Assembly (NCBI GenBank): GCA_002695065.1
Contig: NZNW01000077.1
Coordinates: forward strand, 1-43,632
Length of the DNA stretch: 43,632 nt
Origin: Salinicola sp.
GTDB lineage: Bacteria > Pseudomonadota > Gammaproteobacteria > Pseudomonadales > Halomonadaceae
Direction: 5' to 3'
Shown here piece after piece: positions 9,161 through 17,704 of the stretch (within the stretch, counting starts at the first letter, position 1; each line of letters starts with the position of its first letter). A program made the position numbers and the translations under genes. The notes under the pieces were generated by a model. That model saw nothing but the letters and a program-made list of their open reading frames with translations, ran no database searches and was not told the origin of the DNA.

Positions 9161-9187
9161 CGACGGGAAGCCGGCGGCTTCCCGTCG
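9161..9187. terminator. Terminator-like hairpin between convergent genes
   Basis: A 12-bp perfect stem CGACGGGAAGCC / GGCTTCCCGTCG with a 3-base loop lies between the converging small-protein and proline iminopeptidase genes. T runs are weak on both sides, so it may be a bidirectional terminator or simply an mRNA 3'-end stabiliser. Just upstream (9141-9157) a CGGCT pentamer is repeated three times. Confidence 0.6.
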
Positions 9188-9224
9188 TTCGTCGTGTTTC
9201 ACGGTCGCGGTCCGTGACCTCGAA

Positions 9225-10346
<1,122 letters not shown>

Positions 10347-10417
10347 CTATACACGGCAGCGCGCCGATACTCGGTCACGTTAGAGGGCAGTCGCCAACCC
10401 GACTGCAACGGACATCC

Positions 10418-10789
10418 ATGAAATCTCGCGATACCGGTTTTCGCCACCTGGTCTACTCCACCGGATACTCACTGAAGGGGCTGGTGGCGGCATTCCGCAA
10501 CGAGACCGCCTTTCGCCAGGAAGTGGCGCTCTGCATCGTGCTGGTGCCTTTTGCCTGGTGGATCGGCAAGAATCCCGTCGAGTGGCTGGTGCTGGTCGGC
10601 AGCTGCATCTTCGTGCTGATCGTCGAGCTGCTCAACAGTGCGGTGGAGACGGTGGTCGACCGGATCGGCCCGGAGCATCACGAGCTCTCGGGGCGTGCCA
10701 AGGATATCGGCTCGGCGGCGGTGATGCTGGCGCTGGGAATGGCGGCGGTGACCTGGGGGCTGCTGGCCTGGGACAAGTTCTTCGGTTGA
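10418..10789 (+). CDS. dgkA: Diacylglycerol kinase
   Basis: 123-residue integral membrane kinase, the same size as E. coli DgkA (122). It phosphorylates diacylglycerol to phosphatidate, recycling lipid left by membrane-derived oligosaccharide synthesis. The N-terminal amphipathic part and ETAFRQEV precede three membrane helices. The family signature ELLNSAVETVVDRIG, with the catalytic Glu and Asn, is followed by HELSGRAKDIGSAAV. Divergent from pip and convergent with the MocA-like gene, with only 13 bases between stops. The ribosome binding site is weak. Confidence 0.96.
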   Translation: MKSRDTGFRHLVYSTGYSLKGLVAAFRNETAFRQEVALCIVLVPFAWWIGKNPVEWLVLVGSCIFVLIVELLNSAVETVVDRIGPEHHELSGRAKDIGSAAVMLALGMAAVTWGLLAWDKFFG

Positions 10790-10802
10790 CGCGGCGCGCG
10801 CC

Positions 10803-11414
10803 TCATGACGGATCGGGCAGCTCCTGAGGCGTATCGATATCCCGCCAGATACCCTCGTCGTCGACATCGACGAGATGAACGGCTTCTCGATTCGCCTTCA
10901 CGATGGCTCTCGCGCCGTCTCCTTCCTTCAACTGTGCCAGCGCCGGCCAGAAAGTGCGCCCGAACAGCACCGGGTGGCCGCGTCTTCCACGATGACGGGG
11001 AATGACGATGCGCTCGGCATGGGCATGCCGCTGGAGTCGTGCACAGGTGGTCGCTTTCAACCACGGCATGTCGGCCAGCACCACGGCGGCGGCGATCGCC
11101 GTCTCCTCTTCAGCGATCAGATGACGGAACGCGTCGCCGAGGCTCCCCCCCAGCCCGTTCCGTGCATGGTCGGCGATCAGTCGTCTGTGGCGGGCGGGAT
11201 CGAACGCCTCTCCCGGTTCCAGGTCATCCTCCGGGCGCGTGACCAGCCACCAGCGGGGGTAGGCCCGGGCTACCGTCGTCAGCGTGGTCGCCAGCAGGGT
11301 ACGACCGTCCGTCAGCCTGGCCCGGCGCTTGTCGCTACCGAACCGCTGGGAGACACCAGCCGCCATGACCAGCGCCACGACGGCTGGCGGCTCGGTCTGA
11401 GGGTCAGAGTTCAT
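10803..11414 (-). CDS. mocA: Molybdenum cofactor nucleotidyltransferase (MocA/MobA-like)
   Basis: 203-residue NTP-transferase fold. It has the nucleotide-binding signature VMAAGVSQRFGSDKRR, a LADMPWL motif and GRRGHPVLF. In MocA proteins this fold transfers CMP to molybdopterin to make the cytosine dinucleotide cofactor used by xanthine dehydrogenase-type enzymes. Its start overlaps the end of the XdhC gene by 11 bases, which supports the role. Start 11414 (MNSDPQTEPP) is preferred; an in-frame ATG at 11447 would extend it into XdhC by 11 more residues. CTP versus GTP specificity cannot be told from this reading. Confidence 0.85.
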   Translation of the reverse strand: MNSDPQTEPPAVVALVMAAGVSQRFGSDKRRARLTDGRTLLATTLTTVARAYPRWWLVTRPEDDLEPGEAFDPARHRRLIADHARNGLGGSLGDAFRHLIAEEETAIAAAVVLADMPWLKATTCARLQRHAHAERIVIPRHRGRRGHPVLFGRTFWPALAQLKEGDGARAIVKANREAVHLVDVDDEGIWRDIDTPQELPDPS

Positions 11415-12375
11415 GGCGTGACTTGCCGCGTCGCACGCGGAGCACATCGGCGACGACGGCGAGGGCGATCTCGGACGGCGTCTTGCTGTCGAGGTTCAGC
11501 CCGATCGGCATCTGGATGCGCGCGATGGCATCGTCGTCCAGCCCGCCGGAGCGCTTGAGGCGTTCGGCCCGCTTTTCGGAAGTACGTTTCGACCCCATCA
11601 CGCCGATGTAGAACGCCGGCGTGCGCACGGCTTCGATCATGGCCAGATCGTCGATCCGGGGGTCGTGGGTCAGCGCGACGATGGCGGTGGCGGCATGCGC
11701 GGCGCCGGAGCCGATGAACAGCGACGGCAGCACCGACTGCAGCTCGATCCCCTCGATCGGGAAATCGCGCCGGGCCTCTTCCCTGGGATCACAGACGATC
11801 ACCTCGAAGCCCAGTGCACGGGCGAATTCGGCGCAGAAGCGGGAAACCGGCGAGATTCCGGCGATGATCAGGCGCAGCGCCGGCCCCACGCGAAGGTGGA
11901 TGATCTCGCCGTCGCGCTCGACACGGGGGCCGTTCTCGCCGGCCTCGACGAAGCGTTTGCGCCCGCTCTCCAGGTCGATTCGGCGCACCAGCGAGCGCTG
12001 GCCGAGCAGGGTCGCGTGAAGCACCTCCAGGTGCGTCAGGGTCTCGGTATCCGGCGTCAGGCGCTCGACGAGCACATCCAGAATCCCGCCACAGGGCAGC
12101 GAGACCTGGGGCGATTCGTCAGCCCCTTCGCCGTAGCGAACCACCGACAGCGCATCGACGAAATGCCCTTCGGCGATCCTGCCGAGGAAATCCTCCTCGA
12201 TGCAGCCGCCGGAGAGCGAGCCGACATGGCTGCCGTCCGCTTTCGCGACCAGCATCGAGCCGGGCTCGCGCGGCGACGAGCCGAACGTCGCCAGTACGCT
12301 GCAGAGCCAGATCGTCTCGCCGTCGTTGGCCCATTCGAGCGCCGCGTCGAGTACCTGTAGATCAAGGTGTTGCAT
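11404..12375 (-). CDS. XdhC/CoxI family molybdenum cofactor insertion protein
   Basis: 323-residue member of the XdhC/CoxI family, which binds Moco, promotes its sulfuration and delivers it to xanthine dehydrogenase-like hydroxylases. N-terminal XdhC_CoxI domain: ATFGSSPREPGSMLV, SLSGGCIEEDF and LPCGGILDVLVE. C-terminal Rossmann-like XdhC_C domain: IAGISPVSRFCAEFARALGF, VALTHDPRIDD, IGVMGSKRTSEKR and IGLNLDSKTPSEIALAVVADVL. Conserved cysteines of the CGG and GGC motifs are present. Transcribed with the MocA-like gene, but no molybdo-hydroxylase subunit is in the window, so the client enzyme must be encoded elsewhere. Confidence 0.92.
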   Translation of the reverse strand: MQHLDLQVLDAALEWANDGETIWLCSVLATFGSSPREPGSMLVAKADGSHVGSLSGGCIEEDFLGRIAEGHFVDALSVVRYGEGADESPQVSLPCGGILDVLVERLTPDTETLTHLEVLHATLLGQRSLVRRIDLESGRKRFVEAGENGPRVERDGEIIHLRVGPALRLIIAGISPVSRFCAEFARALGFEVIVCDPREEARRDFPIEGIELQSVLPSLFIGSGAAHAATAIVALTHDPRIDDLAMIEAVRTPAFYIGVMGSKRTSEKRAERLKRSGGLDDDAIARIQMPIGLNLDSKTPSEIALAVVADVLRVRRGKSRHEL

Positions 12376-12452
12376 GGGCGGGGTCCGTTCGAATCATGGG
12401 GATGACCTCAGACACGGATGAGGAAGTCACCTAGCGTAGTCGATATGGGGGG

Positions 12453-12500
12453 CGGATCCTCGAGCGATGGCGGGTCGTCGCCGCCGTTTCGGAGGATCCG
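12453..12500. other. Composite inverted repeat downstream of the SIR2-like gene
   Basis: Nine-base arms CGGATCCTC (12453-12461) and GAGGATCCG (12492-12500) enclose a second stem GGCGG / CCGCC (12469-12473, 12481-12485). It sits just past the stop of the SIR2-like gene on the minus strand and before the XdhC gene. No T run follows on either strand. It could be a weak terminator or a 3'-end stabilising structure. Confidence 0.45.
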
Positions 12501-12523
12501 GCAGCACTCCCGGACTTTTGGGC

Positions 12524-13678
12524 TCATGCGCTCGTCACCTTGTGGCAGAAATCCTCGAAGCGGCCGCTGTAGTAGTGCTCGCGGGGCCAGCCGGTGCGTG
12601 GCAGATAGAAGAACATCTCCTCGAGCCGTGACTTGATGGTCGCATGATTCTTGGTGTCGATGACGAATACGTGCTTGCCCTTGGCGTCATTGGGACTCTC
12701 CGCCAGTTGGCGCAGGATGAAGCGTACCAGCGAATCCTCCTGGGGCATGCTGTAACCGACGATCACCAGCACGTCGGTCTCCCGCAGCAGGCGAACGGCC
12801 TTGGGGAAGACCTGGTGGAAGTAGGGTTCGTCGTAGTCCTGGACCTGGGAGGGCAGGATCAGCAGCGGGGGCTCCTGCCGAATCTGGGTGTCGCTGCGAC
12901 GGCGATACTCGAAATCGAACCCCTGCGCCGTGGGCAGGATCTCGAAACCGCCGTTGATCTTGATCACGTTGCGGTCGACGGTGCGTGGCAAGTGCTCCCA
13001 GATCGAGCCGCCGCAGATGCGCTGCGGGGTGATGCCCCGGTAGAGCCTGCCGAATACCGGCGCCTGCTGCCGGTAGACATGCTCCAGGATGGTTTCGATG
13101 GTGAAGTCGTAGTTGGTGGTCAGGAAGTGGTAGAGCGGCCAGTTCTCGCCGAGGCCGGCCTGGCCGGCGCGATCTTCCAGCGCGGCGAAGAACCGGGTGA
13201 TCGCCCGCTGGCCGTCGCTGTCGTACGGCGAGGTGAAGCGCAGCGTCCTGTCATCCACGTTGTGGATGTCGCAGGCCGCCGTGAAACGACGCATCACCAG
13301 GGTGCGCAGCTCGTGGATGCTCAGTCGCAGGTTCTGGTCGTCGAAATAGCGGTTGCGGATATCGGGATAGCGCACCTGCATGTCCAGCACGTAGCGCAGG
13401 TTCTTGAAACGCTCGAAATCCAGGTGACGGTAGTCCTCCCAGCCGATTACATGCATCACGTGTCGAAGATTGGGAAAATCCTGGATATCGTCGAGATCGA
13501 TGGCGAACAGCTCGCCATCCGTGGGCGAGCGGGGATCCCAGGCCTTGGAGAACCCCGCGCCGCACCAGAAGGTGATGACGGGTGGCTTGCGCAGCCCGAA
13601 ATCCTGATCCAGCAGCTCCGCCATGAGCGACTCGAAGGCGGCCACGGTGGCCGTGTTGTTGATGTCGGTGGAGGACAT
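12524..13678 (-). CDS. SIR2-like domain protein, co-transcribed with nadC
   Basis: 384-residue protein of the bacterial SIR2-like (SIR2_2) class. Visible landmarks are a sirtuin-type FWCGAGFSKAWD near residues 38-46 (GAG of the NAD pocket), FLTTNYDF near 183-190 (the TxNYD strand whose Asn contacts NAD ribose) and VIVGYSMPQEDSLVRF near 303-315. At the place where sirtuins and SIR2-like NADases have KLHG with the catalytic His, this protein reads KINGG (about residues 237-241, Asn codon AAC), so NAD hydrolysis may be lost or altered. No zinc-binding cysteines are seen. The ATG lies 4 bases after the nadC stop with a weak ribosome site, implying coupling. Family members act in phage defence or unknown roles; function here is open. 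Confidence 0.8.
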   Translation of the reverse strand: MSSTDINNTATVAAFESLMAELLDQDFGLRKPPVITFWCGAGFSKAWDPRSPTDGELFAIDLDDIQDFPNLRHVMHVIGWEDYRHLDFERFKNLRYVLDMQVRYPDIRNRYFDDQNLRLSIHELRTLVMRRFTAACDIHNVDDRTLRFTSPYDSDGQRAITRFFAALEDRAGQAGLGENWPLYHFLTTNYDFTIETILEHVYRQQAPVFGRLYRGITPQRICGGSIWEHLPRTVDRNVIKINGGFEILPTAQGFDFEYRRRSDTQIRQEPPLLILPSQVQDYDEPYFHQVFPKAVRLLRETDVLVIVGYSMPQEDSLVRFILRQLAESPNDAKGKHVFVIDTKNHATIKSRLEEMFFYLPRTGWPREHYYSGRFEDFCHKVTSA

Positions 13679-13682
13679 CGAA

Positions 13683-14624
13683 TCAATTGCACCGCGGCGA
13701 CACGGGCGATGAGGGTGGCGTTCGGACAAGGTCGTCCGGTACATCGTCCAGGCCGATGTCGACGGCCGGCGCCGACTGGGTGAGACGTCCGACCGAGATG
13801 AAATCGACGCCGGTCTCGGCAATGTCGCGTATGGTCTCCAGGCGCACGCCGCCGGAGGCTTCCAGCGGCACGCGGCCGGCCACCAGCTCGACGGCGCTTT
13901 TCATCGTCGTCGTCGACATATTGTCGAGCATGATGATGTCGGCACCGGCCGCCAGCGCCTCTTCGACCTGGTCGAGCCGGTCGCATTCGACCTCGATGCG
14001 GGTCAGCACCGGCACGCGCGATCTCGCTCGAGCCACGGCGGCGGTGATGCTCCCGCAGACCGCGATGTGGTTATCCTTGAGCATCACGCCACTGTCCAGG
14101 CCTAGCCGATGGTTGCGACCTCCGCCGCAGGCCACGGCGTGCTTCTCAAGCGCTCTCAGGCCGGGGGTGGTCTTGCGGGTATCCACCAGTTGCGCCCTGG
14201 TGCCGGCGATCCGCTCGGCATACTGCGCAGTGAGAGTGGCGATACCCGATAGGTGCTGGATCAGGTTCAGCGCCGTCCGCTCCACGGTCAGCAGGCTGCG
14301 AGCAGGGCCCTGCAATCGCATCAGAGTGGTGCCCTCGGCCACCGTCTCGCCGTCCGTCGCCGACATTTCGATGTCGATGGTCGGGTCGTAGAGCGAGAAC
14401 ACCCGGGCCGCCACCGAGAGCCCGGCAAGGGTCATCGGCTCACGCGCCCGCATCTCGAACCGGCCGATCGAGTCTTCGTCGATCATCAGCGTCGCGGTCA
14501 GGTCCACGTGGCCGATATCCTCGCTCAGGAAGTCACGCAGTCGCGCGTCGAGTGCCATGGGGTCCATCTGCCAGAGGGGGGCCACGCTGGCGGGAACATG
14601 CGTTGTCGTCATCGAAAAATCCAT
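13683..14624 (-). CDS. nadC: Nicotinate-nucleotide pyrophosphorylase (quinolinate phosphoribosyltransferase)
   Basis: 313-residue enzyme converting quinolinate and PRPP to nicotinate mononucleotide, CO2 and pyrophosphate in de novo NAD synthesis. The N-terminal domain (LSEDIGHVDLTA) leads to the type II PRTase barrel with VDTRKTTPGLRALEKHAV, CGGGRNHRLGL, GVMLKDNH and IEVECD, then a run of Asp/Gly motifs (IIMLDNMS, LEASGGV, ISVGRLT), all matching NadC active-site segments. It carries about 20 extra N-terminal and about 15 extra C-terminal residues relative to typical NadC. A second in-frame ATG at 14612 is an alternative start; neither has a strong ribosome site. The SIR2-like gene follows at once. 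Confidence 0.95.
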   Translation of the reverse strand: MDFSMTTTHVPASVAPLWQMDPMALDARLRDFLSEDIGHVDLTATLMIDEDSIGRFEMRAREPMTLAGLSVAARVFSLYDPTIDIEMSATDGETVAEGTTLMRLQGPARSLLTVERTALNLIQHLSGIATLTAQYAERIAGTRAQLVDTRKTTPGLRALEKHAVACGGGRNHRLGLDSGVMLKDNHIAVCGSITAAVARARSRVPVLTRIEVECDRLDQVEEALAAGADIIMLDNMSTTTMKSAVELVAGRVPLEASGGVRLETIRDIAETGVDFISVGRLTQSAPAVDIGLDDVPDDLVRTPPSSPVSPRCN

Positions 14625-14663
14625 TGCGGTTTCATCGTCCCCGAGACTATCGCGTTATCATGA

Positions 14664-14675
14664 CCGCTGCAGCGG
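14664..14675. promoter_or_regulatory. 12-bp perfect palindrome in divergent intergenic region
   Basis: CCGCTGCAGCGG is fully palindromic and sits between the divergent nadC and symporter operons, 40 bases from the nadC start. It is a candidate operator; no matching known regulator site was recognised and such a GC-rich palindrome can occur by chance. Confidence 0.3.
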
Positions 14676-14777
14676 ATCGCGCAGGGCCGATGGCGAAATG
14701 TCGGGAATCCGCGGCAGCATCCCAGGAAAGCACTTTCCAGCAACATTCTGTCTAAAAACATAGCAGGGGAATCGCCA

Positions 14778-15002
14778 ATGAGTGCTCGGCGTTGGATATG
14801 GGGCGTCTGGATTCTGGTCCTTTCTTGTTACGTCGTGCCGTATGGCCTGCTCGGTCAGGTCCAGGCTTGGTACGGCAGCTTCCTGTTCTGGTGCGTCGTC
14901 GGCGTGCTGGTCATCGTGGCCAATATCATGATCACTCGCTCCTTCCCCTCCACGGCGTCGCGTGCGGACGAGCGAGCGGCCGACGACGAGGTGTCGCGAT
15001 GA
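14778..15002 (+). CDS. Small two-helix membrane protein, symporter partner
   Basis: 74-residue protein with two hydrophobic segments (about residues 9-27 and 33-53) and a charged, likely cytoplasmic C-terminal tail. AGGGGA lies 7 bases before the ATG. Its stop overlaps the start of the sodium:solute symporter by four bases (ATGA), so the two are translationally coupled. Small membrane proteins in this position (DUF3311, DUF4212, YhdT types) recur before SSS-family symporters and are thought to be accessory subunits; which of these families it belongs to could not be decided by eye. Confidence 0.8.
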   Translation: MSARRWIWGVWILVLSCYVVPYGLLGQVQAWYGSFLFWCVVGVLVIVANIMITRSFPSTASRADERAADDEVSR

Positions 15003-16483
15003 CGATCGAGTTGATCTGGGGCGCGGTCGGAATCTACCTGATCGTAGGGCTGGGGGTCGCCTTTCTCTCTCGCGCCAGAGTGACCAACGGCCCCGGCGTC
15101 GACATGTCGGGTTATTTCCTGGGCAACCGTCAGATGAACGGCTTCGTCTCGGCGCTGAGCTACAGCGCCACGACCTACAGTGCGTTCATGATGGTGGGGC
15201 TGGCGGGGCTCACCTACGCCGGCGGCGTCGGGGCGTTCGGGTTCGAGATCGTCTACTTCGCCGGGGTGTCTCTGGTGGCGATCTTCGGGCCCAGGTTCTG
15301 GGCGGTGGGCAAGCGTTTCGGTTTCGTCACGCCGAGCGAAATGCTCGGCCACCGCTACGCCGACGACAAGGTCGCGGTGGCGACCGCCGTCGCCAGCTGC
15401 GTGTTCCTGATCCCTTATGCCGCGGTGCAGCTGGCGGGCGTCGGCTACCTGCTGGCGGGCATGAGCGGCGGGGCGATCTCGTTCACCACCGGGGTGATCG
15501 TGTCGACGCTGCTGGCGATCCTGTTCTCCTATATCGCCGGGATTCGTTCGGTGATGTGGACCGATTCGCTGCAGGCGCTGTTCATGATCGTCGCTTCGAC
15601 GCTGGTGGCGCTGCTGGTGGTCCATTCGCTCGGCGGTTTCTCGGCACTGTTCGATACGCTGGCCACGGAGCACCCGGCCTCTCTCAGCGTCCCCGGGCCG
15701 GGCCTGTTCAGCTTCACGACGTTTCTGGGGCTGACGATCCCGTGGTTCTTCTTCAGCCTCTCCAACCCCCAGGTCAGCCAGCGGCTGTTCATGCCGGCGT
15801 CGCTCAGGTCGATGCGCCAGATGCTGATCGGCTTTCTGATCTTCGGTTTCATCTACACCGTGGTCTCGGTGCTGTGGGGCTTCTCGGCGCTGGTGGCGTT
15901 CCCCGATCTGCGCCAGTCCGATCTGGCGACACCGACGCTGCTGGCTTCCGAGCACGTGCCGCCGGTGCTCGGCGTGATCGTCATGGTGGGTATTCTGGCC
16001 GCGGCGATCTCCACCATCGACTCGATCATGCTGACGCTCTCCTCGATGCTGTCGCGGGACGTCTACGCCAATGTCGTCGCCGACGCCAGCGAGGCGAAGC
16101 AGCTCAGGGTGGGCAAGTGGGTGCTGCCGGTCATCGCGATTCTCGCCTTCCTGTTCGCGGAGCTTCAACTCAACCTGATTGCGGTGCTCTCCGTGGCGGC
16201 CTCGACGGGCCTGGTGGTGATCGTGCCGGCGATCATCGGGGCCTTCTACTGGAAGCGCGGCACGGCGGCGGGGGCACTGGCGAGCATCGTCGGCGGCGGC
16301 GCGGTCGTCATCTATCTCTACCTGAGCGGCGTCAAACCACTGGGGCTGCCGGCGGGTATCTGGGCGCTGCCGGTCGCGCTGGCGCTGTTCGCGGCGGTCA
16401 GCCTGGTGACCCGGGCCAATCGCGAGCGGGCCGATGAGTTCATGGAAGCCGCGAGAATCGTTCGGTCGCGAGAGGCGCGTTGA
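14999..16483 (+). CDS. Sodium:solute symporter (SSS family)
   Basis: 494-residue Na+-coupled transporter with about 13 predicted membrane helices. SSS features are visible: GYFLGNRQMNGFVSALSYSATTYSAFMMVG in the first third, TPSEMLGHRYADDKVAVATA, the long helix-rich middle, and an AAAISTIDSIMLTLSSMLSRDVYANVV stretch that matches the family's Na2-site helix (Ser/Thr-rich, then SRDVY). The start was chosen by the ATGA overlap with the small membrane protein; longer in-frame readings start inside that gene. The substrate (amino acid, pantothenate, acetate or similar) cannot be read from sequence alone. A terminator follows 20 bases after the stop. Confidence 0.92.
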   Translation: MTIELIWGAVGIYLIVGLGVAFLSRARVTNGPGVDMSGYFLGNRQMNGFVSALSYSATTYSAFMMVGLAGLTYAGGVGAFGFEIVYFAGVSLVAIFGPRFWAVGKRFGFVTPSEMLGHRYADDKVAVATAVASCVFLIPYAAVQLAGVGYLLAGMSGGAISFTTGVIVSTLLAILFSYIAGIRSVMWTDSLQALFMIVASTLVALLVVHSLGGFSALFDTLATEHPASLSVPGPGLFSFTTFLGLTIPWFFFSLSNPQVSQRLFMPASLRSMRQMLIGFLIFGFIYTVVSVLWGFSALVAFPDLRQSDLATPTLLASEHVPPVLGVIVMVGILAAAISTIDSIMLTLSSMLSRDVYANVVADASEAKQLRVGKWVLPVIAILAFLFAELQLNLIAVLSVAASTGLVVIVPAIIGAFYWKRGTAAGALASIVGGGAVVIYLYLSGVKPLGLPAGIWALPVALALFAAVSLVTRANRERADEFMEAARIVRSREAR

Positions 16484-16501
16484 GCCGTCGACGCACATCC
16501 A

Positions 16502-17704
16502 TCAAGCCCAGCTTCGCGCTGGGCTTTTTCTTGCACCGTTTCGAGACAGCACCAGCACGGCCCACATCGCCGCCACCAGCGGGATCAACATGACATTGAG
16601 CGTCTGCCAGCCGAGCCAGGCGTTGAGCGGGCCGGCCAGCAGTGCGGAGAGGGTGGTCAGCGAGAAGACCGCGCAGTCGTTGATGGCCTGGACGCGAGGC
16701 GCCTCGCCGGGCCGATAGGTCGTGGTGAGCCAGGCGCTGGCGGGCAGGAAGGTGAAGTTCCAGCCCAGGCCCAACAGGAAAAGCCCGATCGCAAAGGTCC
16801 AGAACGTGGTCGGAAGCAGGGCGCAGAGCAGGCTGGCCAGCAGGGCCGCCGAACCCACGGCGATCATCGGCCGGTGACCGAAGCGCCGGGTCAGGTCGCC
16901 GGTGACGAACGAGGGGGCGAACATCGCCAGGATGTGCCACTGAATCACGTTGGTGACGTCGCCGAAGCCGTGGCCGGCATGGGTCATGGCCAGCGGCGTC
17001 GCGGTCATGGCCAGGTTCATGGTGGCGTAGCTCAAGGTGGCGATGACCACCGCCGCCAGCAGTCGTGGCTCTCGCAGTAGCTGGCCGGGGCGGCGGGGCG
17101 ATTCACCGTCCATCGCGCCCCGGGGCGAAGGCAGCTCGAGCCGCGAGAGCAGCAGCAGCGCCAGGACGTAGAGTCCCGCCAGGCCGACGAAACAGCCCAG
17201 GAACGGCGTCGCGAAGGCGTGTTGCGTGTAGCGCGCCAGCCAGGGCCCGGCGAAGGCGGCGATGACACCGCCCGCCATCACCAGGCTGAGGGCGCGATCG
17301 CGCTGCGACGGGCTTGCCGCATCGATGGCGGCGAAGCGGTAGAGCATGCCGGCGCCGATACTCATGCCGATGGCGAAGGTGCCGAGATTGAACAGCGGGA
17401 AGGCGGCACTCTTCAGCGCCAGCAGGCAGATGGCGATGCCGATGAGTCCGGCGCCGTTGCCGATCAAGAAAGTGCGCTTGCGTCCCAGGCGCGCGGTCAA
17501 CCAGCCGGAGGGGAGTGTCGCTGCGGTCAATCCCAGCAACTGGGCGGCGACGGGCAGCGTGCTCCAGTCGGCATCGCCGGAGAGCTGGCTGCCCACCAGC
17601 GGCGAGACGGCGATGAGCAGGATATTACCGCTGACCAGCAGCGCCTGGCATAGCGCCAGACCCCAGACGGTGAGCGGCAGGCGGGAAGGTGCGGAGGTCG
17701 TCAT
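16502..17704 (-). CDS. MFS transporter
   Basis: 400-residue major facilitator with about 12 helices in two halves. The loop-2 motif is present as GWLTARLGRKRTFLIGN (G-x-L-x-x-R-x-G-R-R/K family signature), and the central loop lies around residues 195-215 (PSPRGAMDGESPRRPGQ). The start overlaps the stop of the upstream AraC-type regulator by four bases (ATGA), so the pair is an operon in which the regulator probably controls the exporter. The 3' end encodes SPARSWA across the convergent terminator stem. Substrate unknown; drug or metabolite efflux is typical for regulator-linked MFS proteins. Confidence 0.9.
   Translation of the reverse strand: MTTSAPSRLPLTVWGLALCQALLVSGNILLIAVSPLVGSQLSGDADWSTLPVAAQLLGLTAATLPSGWLTARLGRKRTFLIGNGAGLIGIAICLLALKSAAFPLFNLGTFAIGMSIGAGMLYRFAAIDAASPSQRDRALSLVMAGGVIAAFAGPWLARYTQHAFATPFLGCFVGLAGLYVLALLLLSRLELPSPRGAMDGESPRRPGQLLREPRLLAAVVIATLSYATMNLAMTATPLAMTHAGHGFGDVTNVIQWHILAMFAPSFVTGDLTRRFGHRPMIAVGSAALLASLLCALLPTTFWTFAIGLFLLGLGWNFTFLPASAWLTTTYRPGEAPRVQAINDCAVFSLTTLSALLAGPLNAWLGWQTLNVMLIPLVAAMWAVLVLSRNGARKSPARSWA
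16504..16532 (+). terminator. Rho-independent terminator of symporter operon
   Basis: Stem AAGCCCAGC / GCTGGGCTT with a 5-base loop (TTCGC), then a T-rich run TTTTTCTT. It lies 20 bases past the symporter stop. The hairpin DNA also encodes the last codons and stop of the convergent MFS gene, so the two genes share it. Confidence 0.9.

Noticed and set aside
14855-16498. 547-codon minus-strand frame opposite the symporter
   Set aside because: Extreme His/Arg/Gln/Asp repeat-like composition typical of antisense frames.
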